From assembly GCA_020355325.1 (NCBI GenBank), contig CP070664.1:1781495-1830887 (forward strand): a stretch of 49,393 nucleotides of DNA. Reading direction: 5' to 3'. The notes under the pieces are model-generated. The model was not told the DNA's origin, did not search any database, and saw only the letters and a program-made list of their open reading frames with translations. Below, in pieces: positions 8,272-15,758 of this stretch. This DNA comes from Caldifarciminota bacterium. GTDB taxonomy: Bacteria > Hydrothermota > Tepidihabitantia > SM23-42. The position numbers and the translations under genes were made by a program. How positions within the stretch are numbered: the stretch's first letter is position 1; every line of letters starts with the position of its first letter.

Positions 8272-10107
8272 TCAATAATTCTCCTCGATCAACTCACTGG
8301 TAATTTCAGAAACGATAAATCGCTCTGTCTTGAGTGTTTTCAATGGTTTTATTTCCTTAGCTCCTTTCACCTCTTCTTCCACAGCCTCTTCTCTTTCGAT
8401 CCCTTTTTCTTCTTCTCCTGCTACAGATTCTTCGCCGGGAAGTCCGAGCGGAATTATCTCTGCTGGGGCTTCTGGCACTTGTGCGCTGTAGGACGTCAGA
8501 TAGTCATCGATTTCATAGAACGAAGAAAACTCGGGTAACCCTTCTTGAATCATCTTCTGGGCTTGAACATCACCCACCCCTGATCGTATAAACTCCTGTA
8601 CCACATCGGTACTCGGTTTATTCAACTCCACCTCGAGCCCGAGCTCAAAAATCGCCTTTTCATCTTCAGAGAGTGACAAATCAGAGGCAATCACATTTGA
8701 ACCGAGAATGATTTCTTTGTCTTGCTTTATACAATCCAATATTACTTTGAAAATGTTCTTACGTACATCGTCAGGTAAGGAAAAAATGGCATGAAAATTA
8801 TCAAACATGAGAACATCTATATTTCTACTATCTTTTATTTCCCACGTTGTCGCCTTCATAGCGAGATCGTATAATGCAATAGTTTTATTCTTCGATTTCA
8901 AGTCACTAAAAATCGCTTCTAAAAAGTGTGTTTTACCTGTCCCTTCGCTCCCGAAGATAAGAAATGGATTGAATCTTTTTCCAAGACTCGGTACGATCTG
9001 TTCACGATAGATAGTATATGCCGTTTCGTTGCTCTCGCCGATGATAAAGCTCTCAAACGTTTTTCTCGGCTTTACTTCTTCGGCTTTTTCTTTAATCTCA
9101 GCAATCAGTTTCTCAATCTCGGCGACATGCGCAGGAGAAAATAACATCGATTCGATTTTCATTGCTTCATTAGGAAATCTGCTCGTTTCCAAAGCACCAT
9201 ATTCCTTCTGAAGTTCAACGAGTCGTCCTACCTTTTGAATAAACGTATCGTATTTCTCCTTCAAAACATTAATATCATCATCTAATAGATCTTTTAAGGA
9301 AGTTGTATCGAATCCTTTCATCTCCCAGATGTATATCTTCTCTCGATATTCATCACGTATATTTACTTTTTCAGACACATCTGTAAGTACCTCCGTCGCG
9401 TTCTTTTTTAACTCCTCAAGCAGTGATGAAACAGGGCTGTAGATACCCTTCGGATAGAATTCCTTTAAGATTAAACGCACACTATTTGTGTCGAGTGATA
9501 CATTACCGAGCGAAGAATAAGCAACGAGGCGATTAATCATACCTTCGATTGTTCGTATCGAAGCAGTAGAAACTTGAGCCAGCTCTAACGCAACGTCGTC
9601 TGGTAGGATTATGCCCGACTCTTCGGCTTTTTTCTTTATCATGTCAACGAGAGCAAGCTCTTTCGGCGCCTGAATATCACAGATGAGGCCTCCCTCGAGA
9701 CGTGAACGTATCTTGTCATCAACATTCAAATCTCGCGGTGCATAATTCCCCGAAAAACAGATCTGTCTGCTGTGCGCCAGGAATGCATCGATCGTCGCCA
9801 AAAGCATTGGGTGGTATTGGCTTGAAATTTGATGTAAATCATCAATGATGATCGGTGCATCAAATTCTTTTTTCTCTTCCAACTGTTTTTCAAATTCTTG
9901 AGCAGAAAAGAATAGTACATTTCCTTTCTTCTTTAATTCATAATGAATTGCTCTCAACAAATGGGTTTTTCCCAATCCTGTATTACAGTATACATAGAAT
10001 GGATTAAAAAGTTCACCTGGGAATTCAATGACTTTCTGTGCAGCAAGATAAGCAACTTTATTACCATCATGGATATGAAAATTTTCAAAGTTGATTTCTC
10101 GCTTCAT
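8272..10107 (-). CDS. tandem DnaA-like AAA+ ATPase (two DnaA domain-III copies, no DNA-binding domain)
   Basis: 611 residues. The first module (1-225) looks like the DnaA/Hda ATPase core: FNPFYVYCNTGLGKTHLLRA with P-loop residues about 42-49, Walker-B-like IIIDDLHQ and a sensor-like SRLEGGL. The second (about 345-520) repeats it: FNPFLIFGSEGTGKTHFLEA (P-loop near 385) and a degenerate Walker B, LMFDNFHAIF. Between them is a helical segment (230-340) with an IYIWEMKGFDTTSLKDLL stretch. The C-terminus is Glu-rich and ends in a hydrophilic tail. No DnaA domain IV helix-turn-helix is present, so it is not the replication initiator. It overlaps the roadblock gene by 4 nt. Confidence 0.8.
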   Translation of the reverse strand: MKREINFENFHIHDGNKVAYLAAQKVIEFPGELFNPFYVYCNTGLGKTHLLRAIHYELKKKGNVLFFSAQEFEKQLEEKKEFDAPIIIDDLHQISSQYHPMLLATIDAFLAHSRQICFSGNYAPRDLNVDDKIRSRLEGGLICDIQAPKELALVDMIKKKAEESGIILPDDVALELAQVSTASIRTIEGMINRLVAYSSLGNVSLDTNSVRLILKEFYPKGIYSPVSSLLEELKKNATEVLTDVSEKVNIRDEYREKIYIWEMKGFDTTSLKDLLDDDINVLKEKYDTFIQKVGRLVELQKEYGALETSRFPNEAMKIESMLFSPAHVAEIEKLIAEIKEKAEEVKPRKTFESFIIGESNETAYTIYREQIVPSLGKRFNPFLIFGSEGTGKTHFLEAIFSDLKSKNKTIALYDLAMKATTWEIKDSRNIDVLMFDNFHAIFSLPDDVRKNIFKVILDCIKQDKEIILGSNVIASDLSLSEDEKAIFELGLEVELNKPSTDVVQEFIRSGVGDVQAQKMIQEGLPEFSSFYEIDDYLTSYSAQVPEAPAEIIPLGLPGEESVAGEEEKGIEREEAVEEEVKGAKEIKPLKTLKTERFIVSEITSELIEENY

Positions 10108-10514
10108 GATGATGTTCCTAAAATCTTTTCTGCCTCAGAGCAGAATTCCTCCGAAGCAACCTTAACGACACCAGCTATTGTTCGATCGTCAAATAATGAA
10201 ACGAGAAGATACTTTGAATTGATACTAATGTAGTAAACACTAAATGGTTCGCCTTCTTGCAAAAACTGACAGAACTTTGTTTCACCGACCATGTGCGCCA
10301 ATTCCATCGTTGAATTAAAGACACCAGAAGTAAGCGCCGCAATTGCGAGCACATCGAATGAATAGATAAAACCCTGCTGTATGAGCAGCTGCCCTGTAAG
10401 CGTTATAATGATTGCCCATATGGCATTTGTCTGGGTACAAAAATCGCTGAGCAAACGGTCCAGTTTATTAATTTTCTCCGTACTGATCGATACCGCCTCA
10501 GTTCTGACCATCAT
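10104..10514 (-). CDS. roadblock/LC7-domain protein (MglB-like)
   Basis: 136 residues, a single roadblock fold: AIIITLTGQLL, then AIAALTSGVFNSTMELAHMV and a YYISINSKYLLVSLFDD strand pair. Such proteins act as regulators or GTPase-activating partners of MglA-type GTPases, and an MglA gene lies 165 nt away in the same orientation. ATG at 10514 begins only 6 nt after a TATAAT box, so the mRNA is probably leaderless (an ATG ATG pair). It is the first gene of the eight-gene minus-strand operon. Confidence 0.88.
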   Translation of the reverse strand: MMVRTEAVSISTEKINKLDRLLSDFCTQTNAIWAIIITLTGQLLIQQGFIYSFDVLAIAALTSGVFNSTMELAHMVGETKFCQFLQEGEPFSVYYISINSKYLLVSLFDDRTIAGVVKVASEEFCSEAEKILGTSS

Positions 10515-10520
10515 CTAGAA

Positions 10521-10549
10521 ATTATAGTAATAATTTATAAGAAAGTCAA
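10521..10549 (-). promoter_or_regulatory. sigma70-type promoter, leaderless
   Basis: On the minus strand TTGACT (10549-10544), a 17-nt spacer and TATAAT (10526-10521). Six nt separate the -10 box from the ATG of the roadblock gene, placing the expected transcription start on the start codon. The rest of the 10550-10678 gap holds no gene I can support; it includes a small CACCCcGGGTG palindrome. Confidence 0.8.
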
Positions 10550-10678
10550 TAGTTAAATGATATTTCGGGCACCCGGGGTGTTTCTCGTGGTTAAAAGAAG
10601 CCTCGCGGCGTGTCTAAAAAATCGAACATTCTCTTATCACACACCAAGAGGCCAGTCGGAAATGTGACAAATCTCAGG

Positions 10679-11275
10679 CTATAACTGAGGTAAGTTGTCT
10701 ATCTGCTTTAATACGGTTAACTGACAAATAGATTTCAAGGTATCAAAAACACCTATGCCTCTGACGGCAACACTTTCAAAATATGTGTACCCTCCTTTAT
10801 TGATACGGAGTTGGAGGTCACTAATTGGCATAATGTTTGGCAAGTCACGCTTATTGTACTGTATGACTAGCGGAATATCTTTCAACGTGAGATTGTACGC
10901 TGCTAAATTATCTTCGAGATTATCAAAGCTTTCGATGTTGTCATCGAGCCGTTCTTCCTGAGAATCGACAACAAAAATCAATCCATCAACATTTTTGAGC
11001 ACAAGTTTTCTCGACGCATTGTAGTATATTTGTCCGGGAACAGTATAGAGATGGTGGCGTAACGTCCATTCCTTTACCGTACCGAGCTCAACTGGCAAAA
11101 AATCGAAGAACAGCGTTTGATCCAATTCGGTAGCGAGACTCATCATTTTACCTTTTCGTTCGGGACTGAGTCCTGCATATATTGTTCGGAGATTAGTTGT
11201 CTTACCACACAAACCAGTTCCATAATATACAATTTTGAGATTTAGCTCTTTTTTTGCGTAGTTAAGGTTTGCCAT
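10679..11275 (-). CDS. mglA: MglA-family small Ras-like GTPase
   Basis: 198 residues. P-loop GTGLCGKTTNL (19-29), switch region with LATELDQTLFFDFLP, G3-like TVPGQIYYNASRKLVLK (DxxG replaced by VPG as in MglA), VDGLIFVVDSQEER and the G4 motif QYNKRDLPN. MglA GTPases set polarity and motility through roadblock partners in myxobacteria and relatives. Its start overlaps the recJ-like gene by 14 nt, so it belongs to the upstream operon and not to the one starting at the roadblock gene, although the roadblock gene follows directly. Confidence 0.95.
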   Translation of the reverse strand: MANLNYAKKELNLKIVYYGTGLCGKTTNLRTIYAGLSPERKGKMMSLATELDQTLFFDFLPVELGTVKEWTLRHHLYTVPGQIYYNASRKLVLKNVDGLIFVVDSQEERLDDNIESFDNLEDNLAAYNLTLKDIPLVIQYNKRDLPNIMPISDLQLRINKGGYTYFESVAVRGIGVFDTLKSICQLTVLKQIDNLPQL

Positions 11276-12761
11276 ACACGCCGTGCTCGATAATATTAAA
11301 TTTGTTGTCTATTGTATAAACACTTACCCCATCAGTCAAAACCGGGGCTGGATTACCTTCACCAAATGGCATGAGTGGCGAAAGCACTGAAATATCGGCT
11401 CGATTTAAAAATACCTCGGGTGGAGGAACTGTAGCATTCAACACTTCGTCTCCGCGATCTTCAACATACATAAGGACTCTCTCAATAAACGTATCGAGAT
11501 TTTCCCGACACATAGAAAAACCAGCTGCCTTTTGATGACCACCAAAATTCAAAAAAAGTTCGCTCAAGCTGTAAAGCATTTCGTAAAGATTTCCACGGTA
11601 ACTCCTGAGTTCACCATAACATTTTTCATTCTGTAAACCGATCACGACTGAAGTCCGCTTGAAGTACTCCCTCAGCCGCGAGGAGACAGGGCCGAGATGT
11701 TGCTGCCTTGAAAACGGAATGACAGCTATCACGACATTCGGAAAAATCTTAGCCGCTGCCAGTGTTTCTCTAAATAGCAATTCGACGGCGTCTGTTCGCT
11801 CTGCACCCGCAAGCTTCAATCTCGCCACAGCCTCTGCGATATACGCCTCATCGCGGCTCACCAGTATTCCAACCCCAAGGTTCGGGTCGACATACGTAGC
11901 TGAAGCGAGGATGGGAATGATCTCACTCGTAACTGTTGTGATATCTATCCCCTCGTGTTTTCCAAAAAATCTCACCCACGGCTCATCGATTTTTTGAACC
12001 ACATTCAACCCATGAACGCAGAACAGTCTGTTTTCTTCGCGTAACAGTACACGGTCAGATAGAGTACCAATCAAAACAGCAGGAAAAAATATTTTCTTAA
12101 GGTGGCAGAATTCTTCAGTCGTTAAGTTAAACGCTGTTTGATATAATGACTGTGCAAGTTTAAATGTCACACCAACACCAGCAAGCTCACGGAATGGATA
12201 CCGAGAATCGGCCCTTTTTGGATTCACTGCAGGAACGGGAAAATCACGGCTGCTCGTCTCATGATGATCACACACAACAAGCTTCAGACCCTCCTGCTCT
12301 GCAACACGGAAATTTGCCGCATTGCTAATCCCGAAATCTACGGTAAGTATAAGCTTGACCCCTTTTCGCTTATACTCCCGTAAGACATCAGGGTTTAATG
12401 TATATCCATCCTTTTCTCGAATAATCGAGTAGACATAGACTGGGCAATGCTCCTGTCGATAAAGATCAATTAACGTCTGATACATAATCGCTGCTGATGT
12501 ATGACCATCAACGTCGTCATGGCTATAGATGAGTATACCTTCACCTGCTCGTATCGATTTTAAAATCTCCTCTGTTGCCTTGGTCATGTCCGGTATGCTT
12601 CCTGGCTCATGAAGATGGCTCAATTCCGGAAATAAAAATTTTTTCGCGTCGCCGTACATAGGAAATCGCTGGGCTACAATCTGTGCTAATTCGAGAGGGA
12701 TAGAAAAATCGGATGCATATTTTTGGGCAAGAATCCGATCGTTATCGATAGACTGGTTCAT
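11262..12761 (-). CDS. recJ: RecJ-like DHH/DHHA1 single-strand DNA exonuclease
   Basis: 499 residues. RecJ degrades single-stranded DNA 5' to 3' in recombination and repair. Motifs: SHDDVDGHTSAA (motif I), LTVDFGISN, VVCDHHE (the DHH motif), AVNPKRADSRYPFRELAGVG, and in the DHHA1 domain GGHQKAAGFSM near residue 415. It ends with an OB-like segment, PFGEGNPAPVLTDG. It is somewhat shorter than typical RecJ, so a related DHH nuclease is possible. ATG at 12761 follows the upstream stop after 1 nt; an earlier in-frame Met would overlap that gene. Confidence 0.88.
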   Translation of the reverse strand: MNQSIDNDRILAQKYASDFSIPLELAQIVAQRFPMYGDAKKFLFPELSHLHEPGSIPDMTKATEEILKSIRAGEGILIYSHDDVDGHTSAAIMYQTLIDLYRQEHCPVYVYSIIREKDGYTLNPDVLREYKRKGVKLILTVDFGISNAANFRVAEQEGLKLVVCDHHETSSRDFPVPAVNPKRADSRYPFRELAGVGVTFKLAQSLYQTAFNLTTEEFCHLKKIFFPAVLIGTLSDRVLLREENRLFCVHGLNVVQKIDEPWVRFFGKHEGIDITTVTSEIIPILASATYVDPNLGVGILVSRDEAYIAEAVARLKLAGAERTDAVELLFRETLAAAKIFPNVVIAVIPFSRQQHLGPVSSRLREYFKRTSVVIGLQNEKCYGELRSYRGNLYEMLYSLSELFLNFGGHQKAAGFSMCRENLDTFIERVLMYVEDRGDEVLNATVPPPEVFLNRADISVLSPLMPFGEGNPAPVLTDGVSVYTIDNKFNIIEHGVYGKP

Positions 12762-12762
12762 G

Positions 12763-13191
12763 TCACGTTGTCCCTCGATCTCCATCGACGCTCACTGCTT
12801 GGCGAGAGGCAAAAATATTCTCCAGATAATTGACAATGTCATCCCGCTCTGTGGGCAACAGCAGAAATACACCACGAAATTGATTCAAGAATGTTTTGTG
12901 TTTGAAAGGACTCAAGAGGACGCCGTTTCTACCGTAGTATAATCTTTTGAATTCGCTCAATTGTCTTCGCTGGGTAGCGAAGATAGTTTTTATTTTCACC
13001 TCTTTATCGTTCACCTCGTAGTGTGTAGGAAAAAAATACGAGTGTAAAGAAAGGAAGAGAATTATAAATCCTAAGATGCCCCAGAAAACGCCATAGGATA
13101 TCGAAACGAAGATGATAAAACTGAAAACAAAGATCAAACTTATAATTGTCTTGGTGCGGTTATACTTCGCCGGATGGACAGACCACTTCAT
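12763..13191 (-). CDS. small membrane protein, two transmembrane helices plus PH-like cytoplasmic domain
   Basis: 142 residues, no recognised family. Two adjacent hydrophobic helices (about residues 15-35 and 36-55) are followed by a soluble portion with HYEVNDKEVKIKTIF and a run of short strands, reminiscent of bacterial PH-like (YdbT/YcxB-type) domains. This resemblance is weak. It is the first gene of the group with recJ and mglA; I see no clear promoter upstream (13192-13359 contains no gene I can support). Confidence 0.6.
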   Translation of the reverse strand: MKWSVHPAKYNRTKTIISLIFVFSFIIFVSISYGVFWGILGFIILFLSLHSYFFPTHYEVNDKEVKIKTIFATQRRQLSEFKRLYYGRNGVLLSPFKHKTFLNQFRGVFLLLPTERDDIVNYLENIFASRQAVSVDGDRGTT

Positions 13192-13359
13192 AAAATATCG
13201 TTAATCGTTGTTGGGTATCTCTCTCGATGTCGAATCTCGAGATGAGTCAGAGACCCGTATCGTTGACCGTTAATGGCAAATGTCTCATTAATTTCGTAAT
13301 CATAACCCCTTTTTAAAACGGGCATCGTAACCCTTAAACTAATAGCAAATCAGTTATTA

Positions 13360-13433
13360 TGGGCCCGGCAGGATTTGAACCCGCGACCCGCTGATTATGA
13401 GTCAGCTGCTCTAACCAACTGAGCTACAGGCCC
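13360..13433 (-). tRNA. tRNA with CAU anticodon (tRNA-Met or tRNA-Ile2)
   Basis: A 74-nt cloverleaf reads on the minus strand: acceptor GGGCCTG/CGGGCCC, D-stem GCTC/GAGC, anticodon stem GCTGA/TCAGC around loop CTCATAA (anticodon CAT), T-stem GCGGG/CCTGC with TTCAAAT loop, discriminator A. CCA is not encoded. Elongator Met and lysidine-modified Ile2 tRNAs share this anticodon, and sequence reading alone does not separate them. Confidence 0.95.
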
Positions 13434-13454
13434 AACACCAATATTGTCAATTCA

Positions 13455-13482
13455 ATTATACACAGGAAAATGGGCTTGTCAA
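13455..13482 (-). promoter_or_regulatory. promoter of the CAU tRNA
   Basis: TTGACA (13482-13477), a 16-nt spacer and TATAAT (13460-13455) on the minus strand, about 21 nt upstream of the tRNA 5' end. The -35 box lies 5 bp from the inverted-repeat element. Confidence 0.8.
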
Positions 13483-13487
13483 TCTCT

Positions 13488-13623
13488 ATAAAGGGGACAG
13501 GCTACTTTTCACATCTCATAACATTTAGATATGATGTGCATCCTCCTATTGGGAGTCACAAATTTTTTCTATTTTTACTCTTATGAGAATAAGTATTTAG
13601 AAAAAGTAGCCTGTCCCCTTTAT
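13488..13623. mobile_element. 136-bp element with 22-bp perfect inverted ends (MITE/REP-like)
   Basis: The left arm 13488-13509 and right arm 13602-13623 are exact reverse complements with core GGGGACAGGCTAC. The 92-bp interior holds further small inverted repeats (CACATC/GATGTG) and no ORF. The right arm contains the TAA stop of the HD-GYP gene, and the left arm stops just upstream of the tRNA promoter. From memory, similar ends occur near REP-associated tyrosine transposases; not verified here. No transposase is in the window. Confidence 0.65.
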
Positions 13624-14714
13624 TCTGAAAATTTGAATCCTTTTTTAGTAAAAAGATCAACGCACACGTCCACGACGTGAGCGTCATAAGTGCCATTCCT
13701 GTTTTGCGATATCTCCTGTAAGGCCTCGAGTATGCCCTTGGCGGGTCGATAAGGCCGGTGAGAAATCACCGCCTCGACAACGTCAGCAACCGCCAGTATT
13801 CGAGCCTCCATCATAATCTCATCACCTGATAACCCTGCAGGATAACCTGTACCATTCATCCGCTCGTGATGCTGAAGAATGATTTGGGCAACTGGCCAAG
13901 GAAAGTCAATATTTTTTAATATGTCGTAGCCGACCTGCGGATGCCGCTTTATAATATTAAACTCGTCGCCAGTCAATTTCGTCGGCTTACTCAAAATTTC
14001 TATTGGAACAGCAACCTTACCGATGTCATGGAGAAGGCCAGCCATGTGAATGCCATCAATGACCTCGTCGGAGAGGGCCATCTCTCGAGCAATAGCACAT
14101 GCTAATTCTGTTACTCGCTGCTGATGACCGGCTGTGTATGAATCCCGTGCCTCCACGAGACGTGTAATGGCATGGGTCGTGCTATTTAAGACACTACTCG
14201 TCTTCTCAAGGCTTTCTCTCAATCTCTCCTGTGCCCGCTTGAAATCAGTAATATCCAGTACGCCCTCAAATGTTCCCTGAAATTCGCCTTTGTCGTTCAA
14301 CCACGGAGCAGTAGAGACCATAATATTCCTCGATTCGCCGTCTTTGCGTTTTATGACGAGTTCATAGTGACTCGCAATGCCCTCCTTTCTCTTCGCAGTC
14401 TCTTCCACTACCTTCTGAAACTCCTCTGTGAGCACCATCTCCTGTAAATTCATGCCAATAATGGCCTCTTTTGGATAACCAAAAATCGTACAAAAATAGT
14501 CATTTGCAAAAATGATATTTTCTTCAGGGTCTAAGATAGCCAGTCCTTCTTGTAGGGACTCCACAAGCGTACGATACATCCGAACGCTCTCACCTGCGGC
14601 TCTTGCTGACCGCTTCGACACACCGCCTGGGTGTATACCATCTCGAGCTCCTCGATATCCATCATGAGGTTTCTTGACTGGACTCTTTAGGCGCTTCTCT
14701 TTCCTCTTCATCAT
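13620..14714 (-). CDS. PAS sensor with HD-GYP phosphodiesterase domain
   Basis: 364 residues. After a basic N-terminal tail (1-40), a PAS domain (about 45-165: GLAILDPEENIIFAND, YELVIKRKDGESRN, FEGVLDITDFKRAQ) leads to an HD-GYP domain (185-360) with HMAGLLHDIGK, HHERMNGTGYPAGL and ARILAVADVVEAV. HD-GYP enzymes hydrolyse cyclic di-GMP. There is no receiver or membrane segment. The stop codon is inside the inverted-repeat element, which may have rewritten the C-terminus. A leaderless promoter precedes it. Confidence 0.9.
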   Translation of the reverse strand: MMKRKEKRLKSPVKKPHDGYRGARDGIHPGGVSKRSARAAGESVRMYRTLVESLQEGLAILDPEENIIFANDYFCTIFGYPKEAIIGMNLQEMVLTEEFQKVVEETAKRKEGIASHYELVIKRKDGESRNIMVSTAPWLNDKGEFQGTFEGVLDITDFKRAQERLRESLEKTSSVLNSTTHAITRLVEARDSYTAGHQQRVTELACAIAREMALSDEVIDGIHMAGLLHDIGKVAVPIEILSKPTKLTGDEFNIIKRHPQVGYDILKNIDFPWPVAQIILQHHERMNGTGYPAGLSGDEIMMEARILAVADVVEAVISHRPYRPAKGILEALQEISQNRNGTYDAHVVDVCVDLFTKKGFKFSE

Positions 14715-14720
14715 TTATTA

Positions 14721-14749
14721 ATATTACCCGAAAATTCAACATTTGTCAA
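14721..14749 (-). promoter_or_regulatory. leaderless promoter of the PAS/HD-GYP gene
   Basis: TTGACA (14749-14744), 17 nt, TAATAT (14726-14721), then six nt (TAATAA) to the first of two ATG codons at 14714. Confidence 0.8.
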
Positions 14750-14858
14750 TAACCGTATTAAAAACATTACTACAAGATAAACATCTCGGGCCTGAATCGG
14801 CTCGTGGACAGATATGAAACCATCCAGGTCATATCCTTCGTCAATCTAATGTTGACCG

Positions 14859-14886
14859 TTGACATTTTAGTAATTTTTATTACTAT
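14859..14886 (+). promoter_or_regulatory. probable promoter of the partner-switch module
   Basis: TTGACA (14859-14864), 16 nt, TACTAT (14881-14886), overlapped by the alternatives TATATT and TATTAT further right. The ATG is at 14898, so any 5' leader would be under 10 nt. Confidence 0.55.
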
Positions 14887-14897
14887 ATTATAGTACT

Positions 14898-15338
14898 ATG
14901 AAAAAGATAGAACTTGCTCTGCACGAAGATTTCAGCACGGTAACTGAACTCAGGAATGTGATTGCGGAAATATGTCGCCGACTCGAATTCGACAAACAGG
15001 ATATATACCACATCAAGAGTGCTGTCGATGAAGCATTTATAAACATCATACAACATTCCTACAAAAATAAAACGGGAGACGTGAAAATCGAACTTGACGC
15101 CGATGATAAAAAAGTGACTATCCGTATCATGGACTGGGGAGAGCCACTCGATAAAACCCATCTCAGGAGAAGTTCGCTCAGCGACATCATTAATGAACAA
15201 AAAGAACACGGCCTTGGATTACTCATGATAGAACGTCTCATGGACAAGGTAAAGTATGTGCGAAGAAAAAAAACAAATACCTTAATAATGGTTAAACGCC
15301 GCAAGGAGAAATTGCATGAAAGAAGCCGAAGAACTTAA
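14898..15338 (+). CDS. RsbW/SpoIIAB-like anti-sigma factor serine kinase
   Basis: 146 residues with a GHKL ATPase fold: the N box in SAVDEAFINIIQHSY, the G1 box RIMDWGEPLD and G2-like EHGLGLLMIERLMD. Such kinases bind a sigma factor or other target and phosphorylate a STAS antagonist. The STAS gene overlaps it by 23 nt and a SpoIIE-type phosphatase follows, forming a complete partner-switch module. No sigma factor is encoded nearby, so the output is unknown. Confidence 0.88.
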   Translation: MKKIELALHEDFSTVTELRNVIAEICRRLEFDKQDIYHIKSAVDEAFINIIQHSYKNKTGDVKIELDADDKKVTIRIMDWGEPLDKTHLRRSSLSDIINEQKEHGLGLLMIERLMDKVKYVRRKKTNTLIMVKRRKEKLHERSRRT

Positions 15339-15687
15339 AATAACGCAAACAATAACAGGAGACAAACAAAAAATTGCCATTTTAAATTTACATGGCTACC
15401 TTGATTCAAACACCTCGCCTCTGTTAAAAGAGCGATTTCTATCGCTCGACAGTCAAACACATTGCTTTGTGTTGGACTTCAGTGACGTCGAATACGTATC
15501 ATCTGCAGGATGGGGCGTCATCTTGGGACGCATCAAAGACTACCGGGATAAGGGCGGTGATATTGTCTTCGTCAGGATGAACAGGGAAGTGGCTTCAGTT
15601 TATGAACTCTTGGAGCTTAATAAAGTAATGAAACATTTCATCACTATTCAAGAGGCGGTCCACTATTTCAGCGGAGAACATAAGTAA
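15316..15687 (+). CDS. STAS-domain anti-sigma factor antagonist
   Basis: 123 residues, one STAS domain: IAILNLHGYLDSNTS, HCFVLDFSDVEYVSSAGWG and the helix following. By alignment with SpoIIAA, Ser63 (VSSAG) is the expected phosphorylation site. When dephosphorylated it would sequester the kinase encoded just upstream (overlap 23 nt). The downstream SpoIIE-like phosphatase is the likely activator. Confidence 0.9.
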   Translation: MKEAEELKITQTITGDKQKIAILNLHGYLDSNTSPLLKERFLSLDSQTHCFVLDFSDVEYVSSAGWGVILGRIKDYRDKGGDIVFVRMNREVASVYELLELNKVMKHFITIQEAVHYFSGEHK

Positions 15688-15758
15688 TAATGATGTAGAA
15701 ATGTGACAACATTACATGAGCACAATTACACGCAGCATTTCCGATTATTACTCGTACA

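Noticed and set aside
8272..10107. Replication initiator DnaA and a nearby origin
   Set aside because: The domain IV DNA-binding motif is missing, the ATPase domain is duplicated, and no cluster of DnaA boxes, dnaN or recF is seen.
10550..10678. A small gene or RNA between mglA and the roadblock gene
   Set aside because: Only a tiny CACCCcGGGTG palindrome is visible; no ORF with plausible start and no stable multi-stem fold was found by eye.
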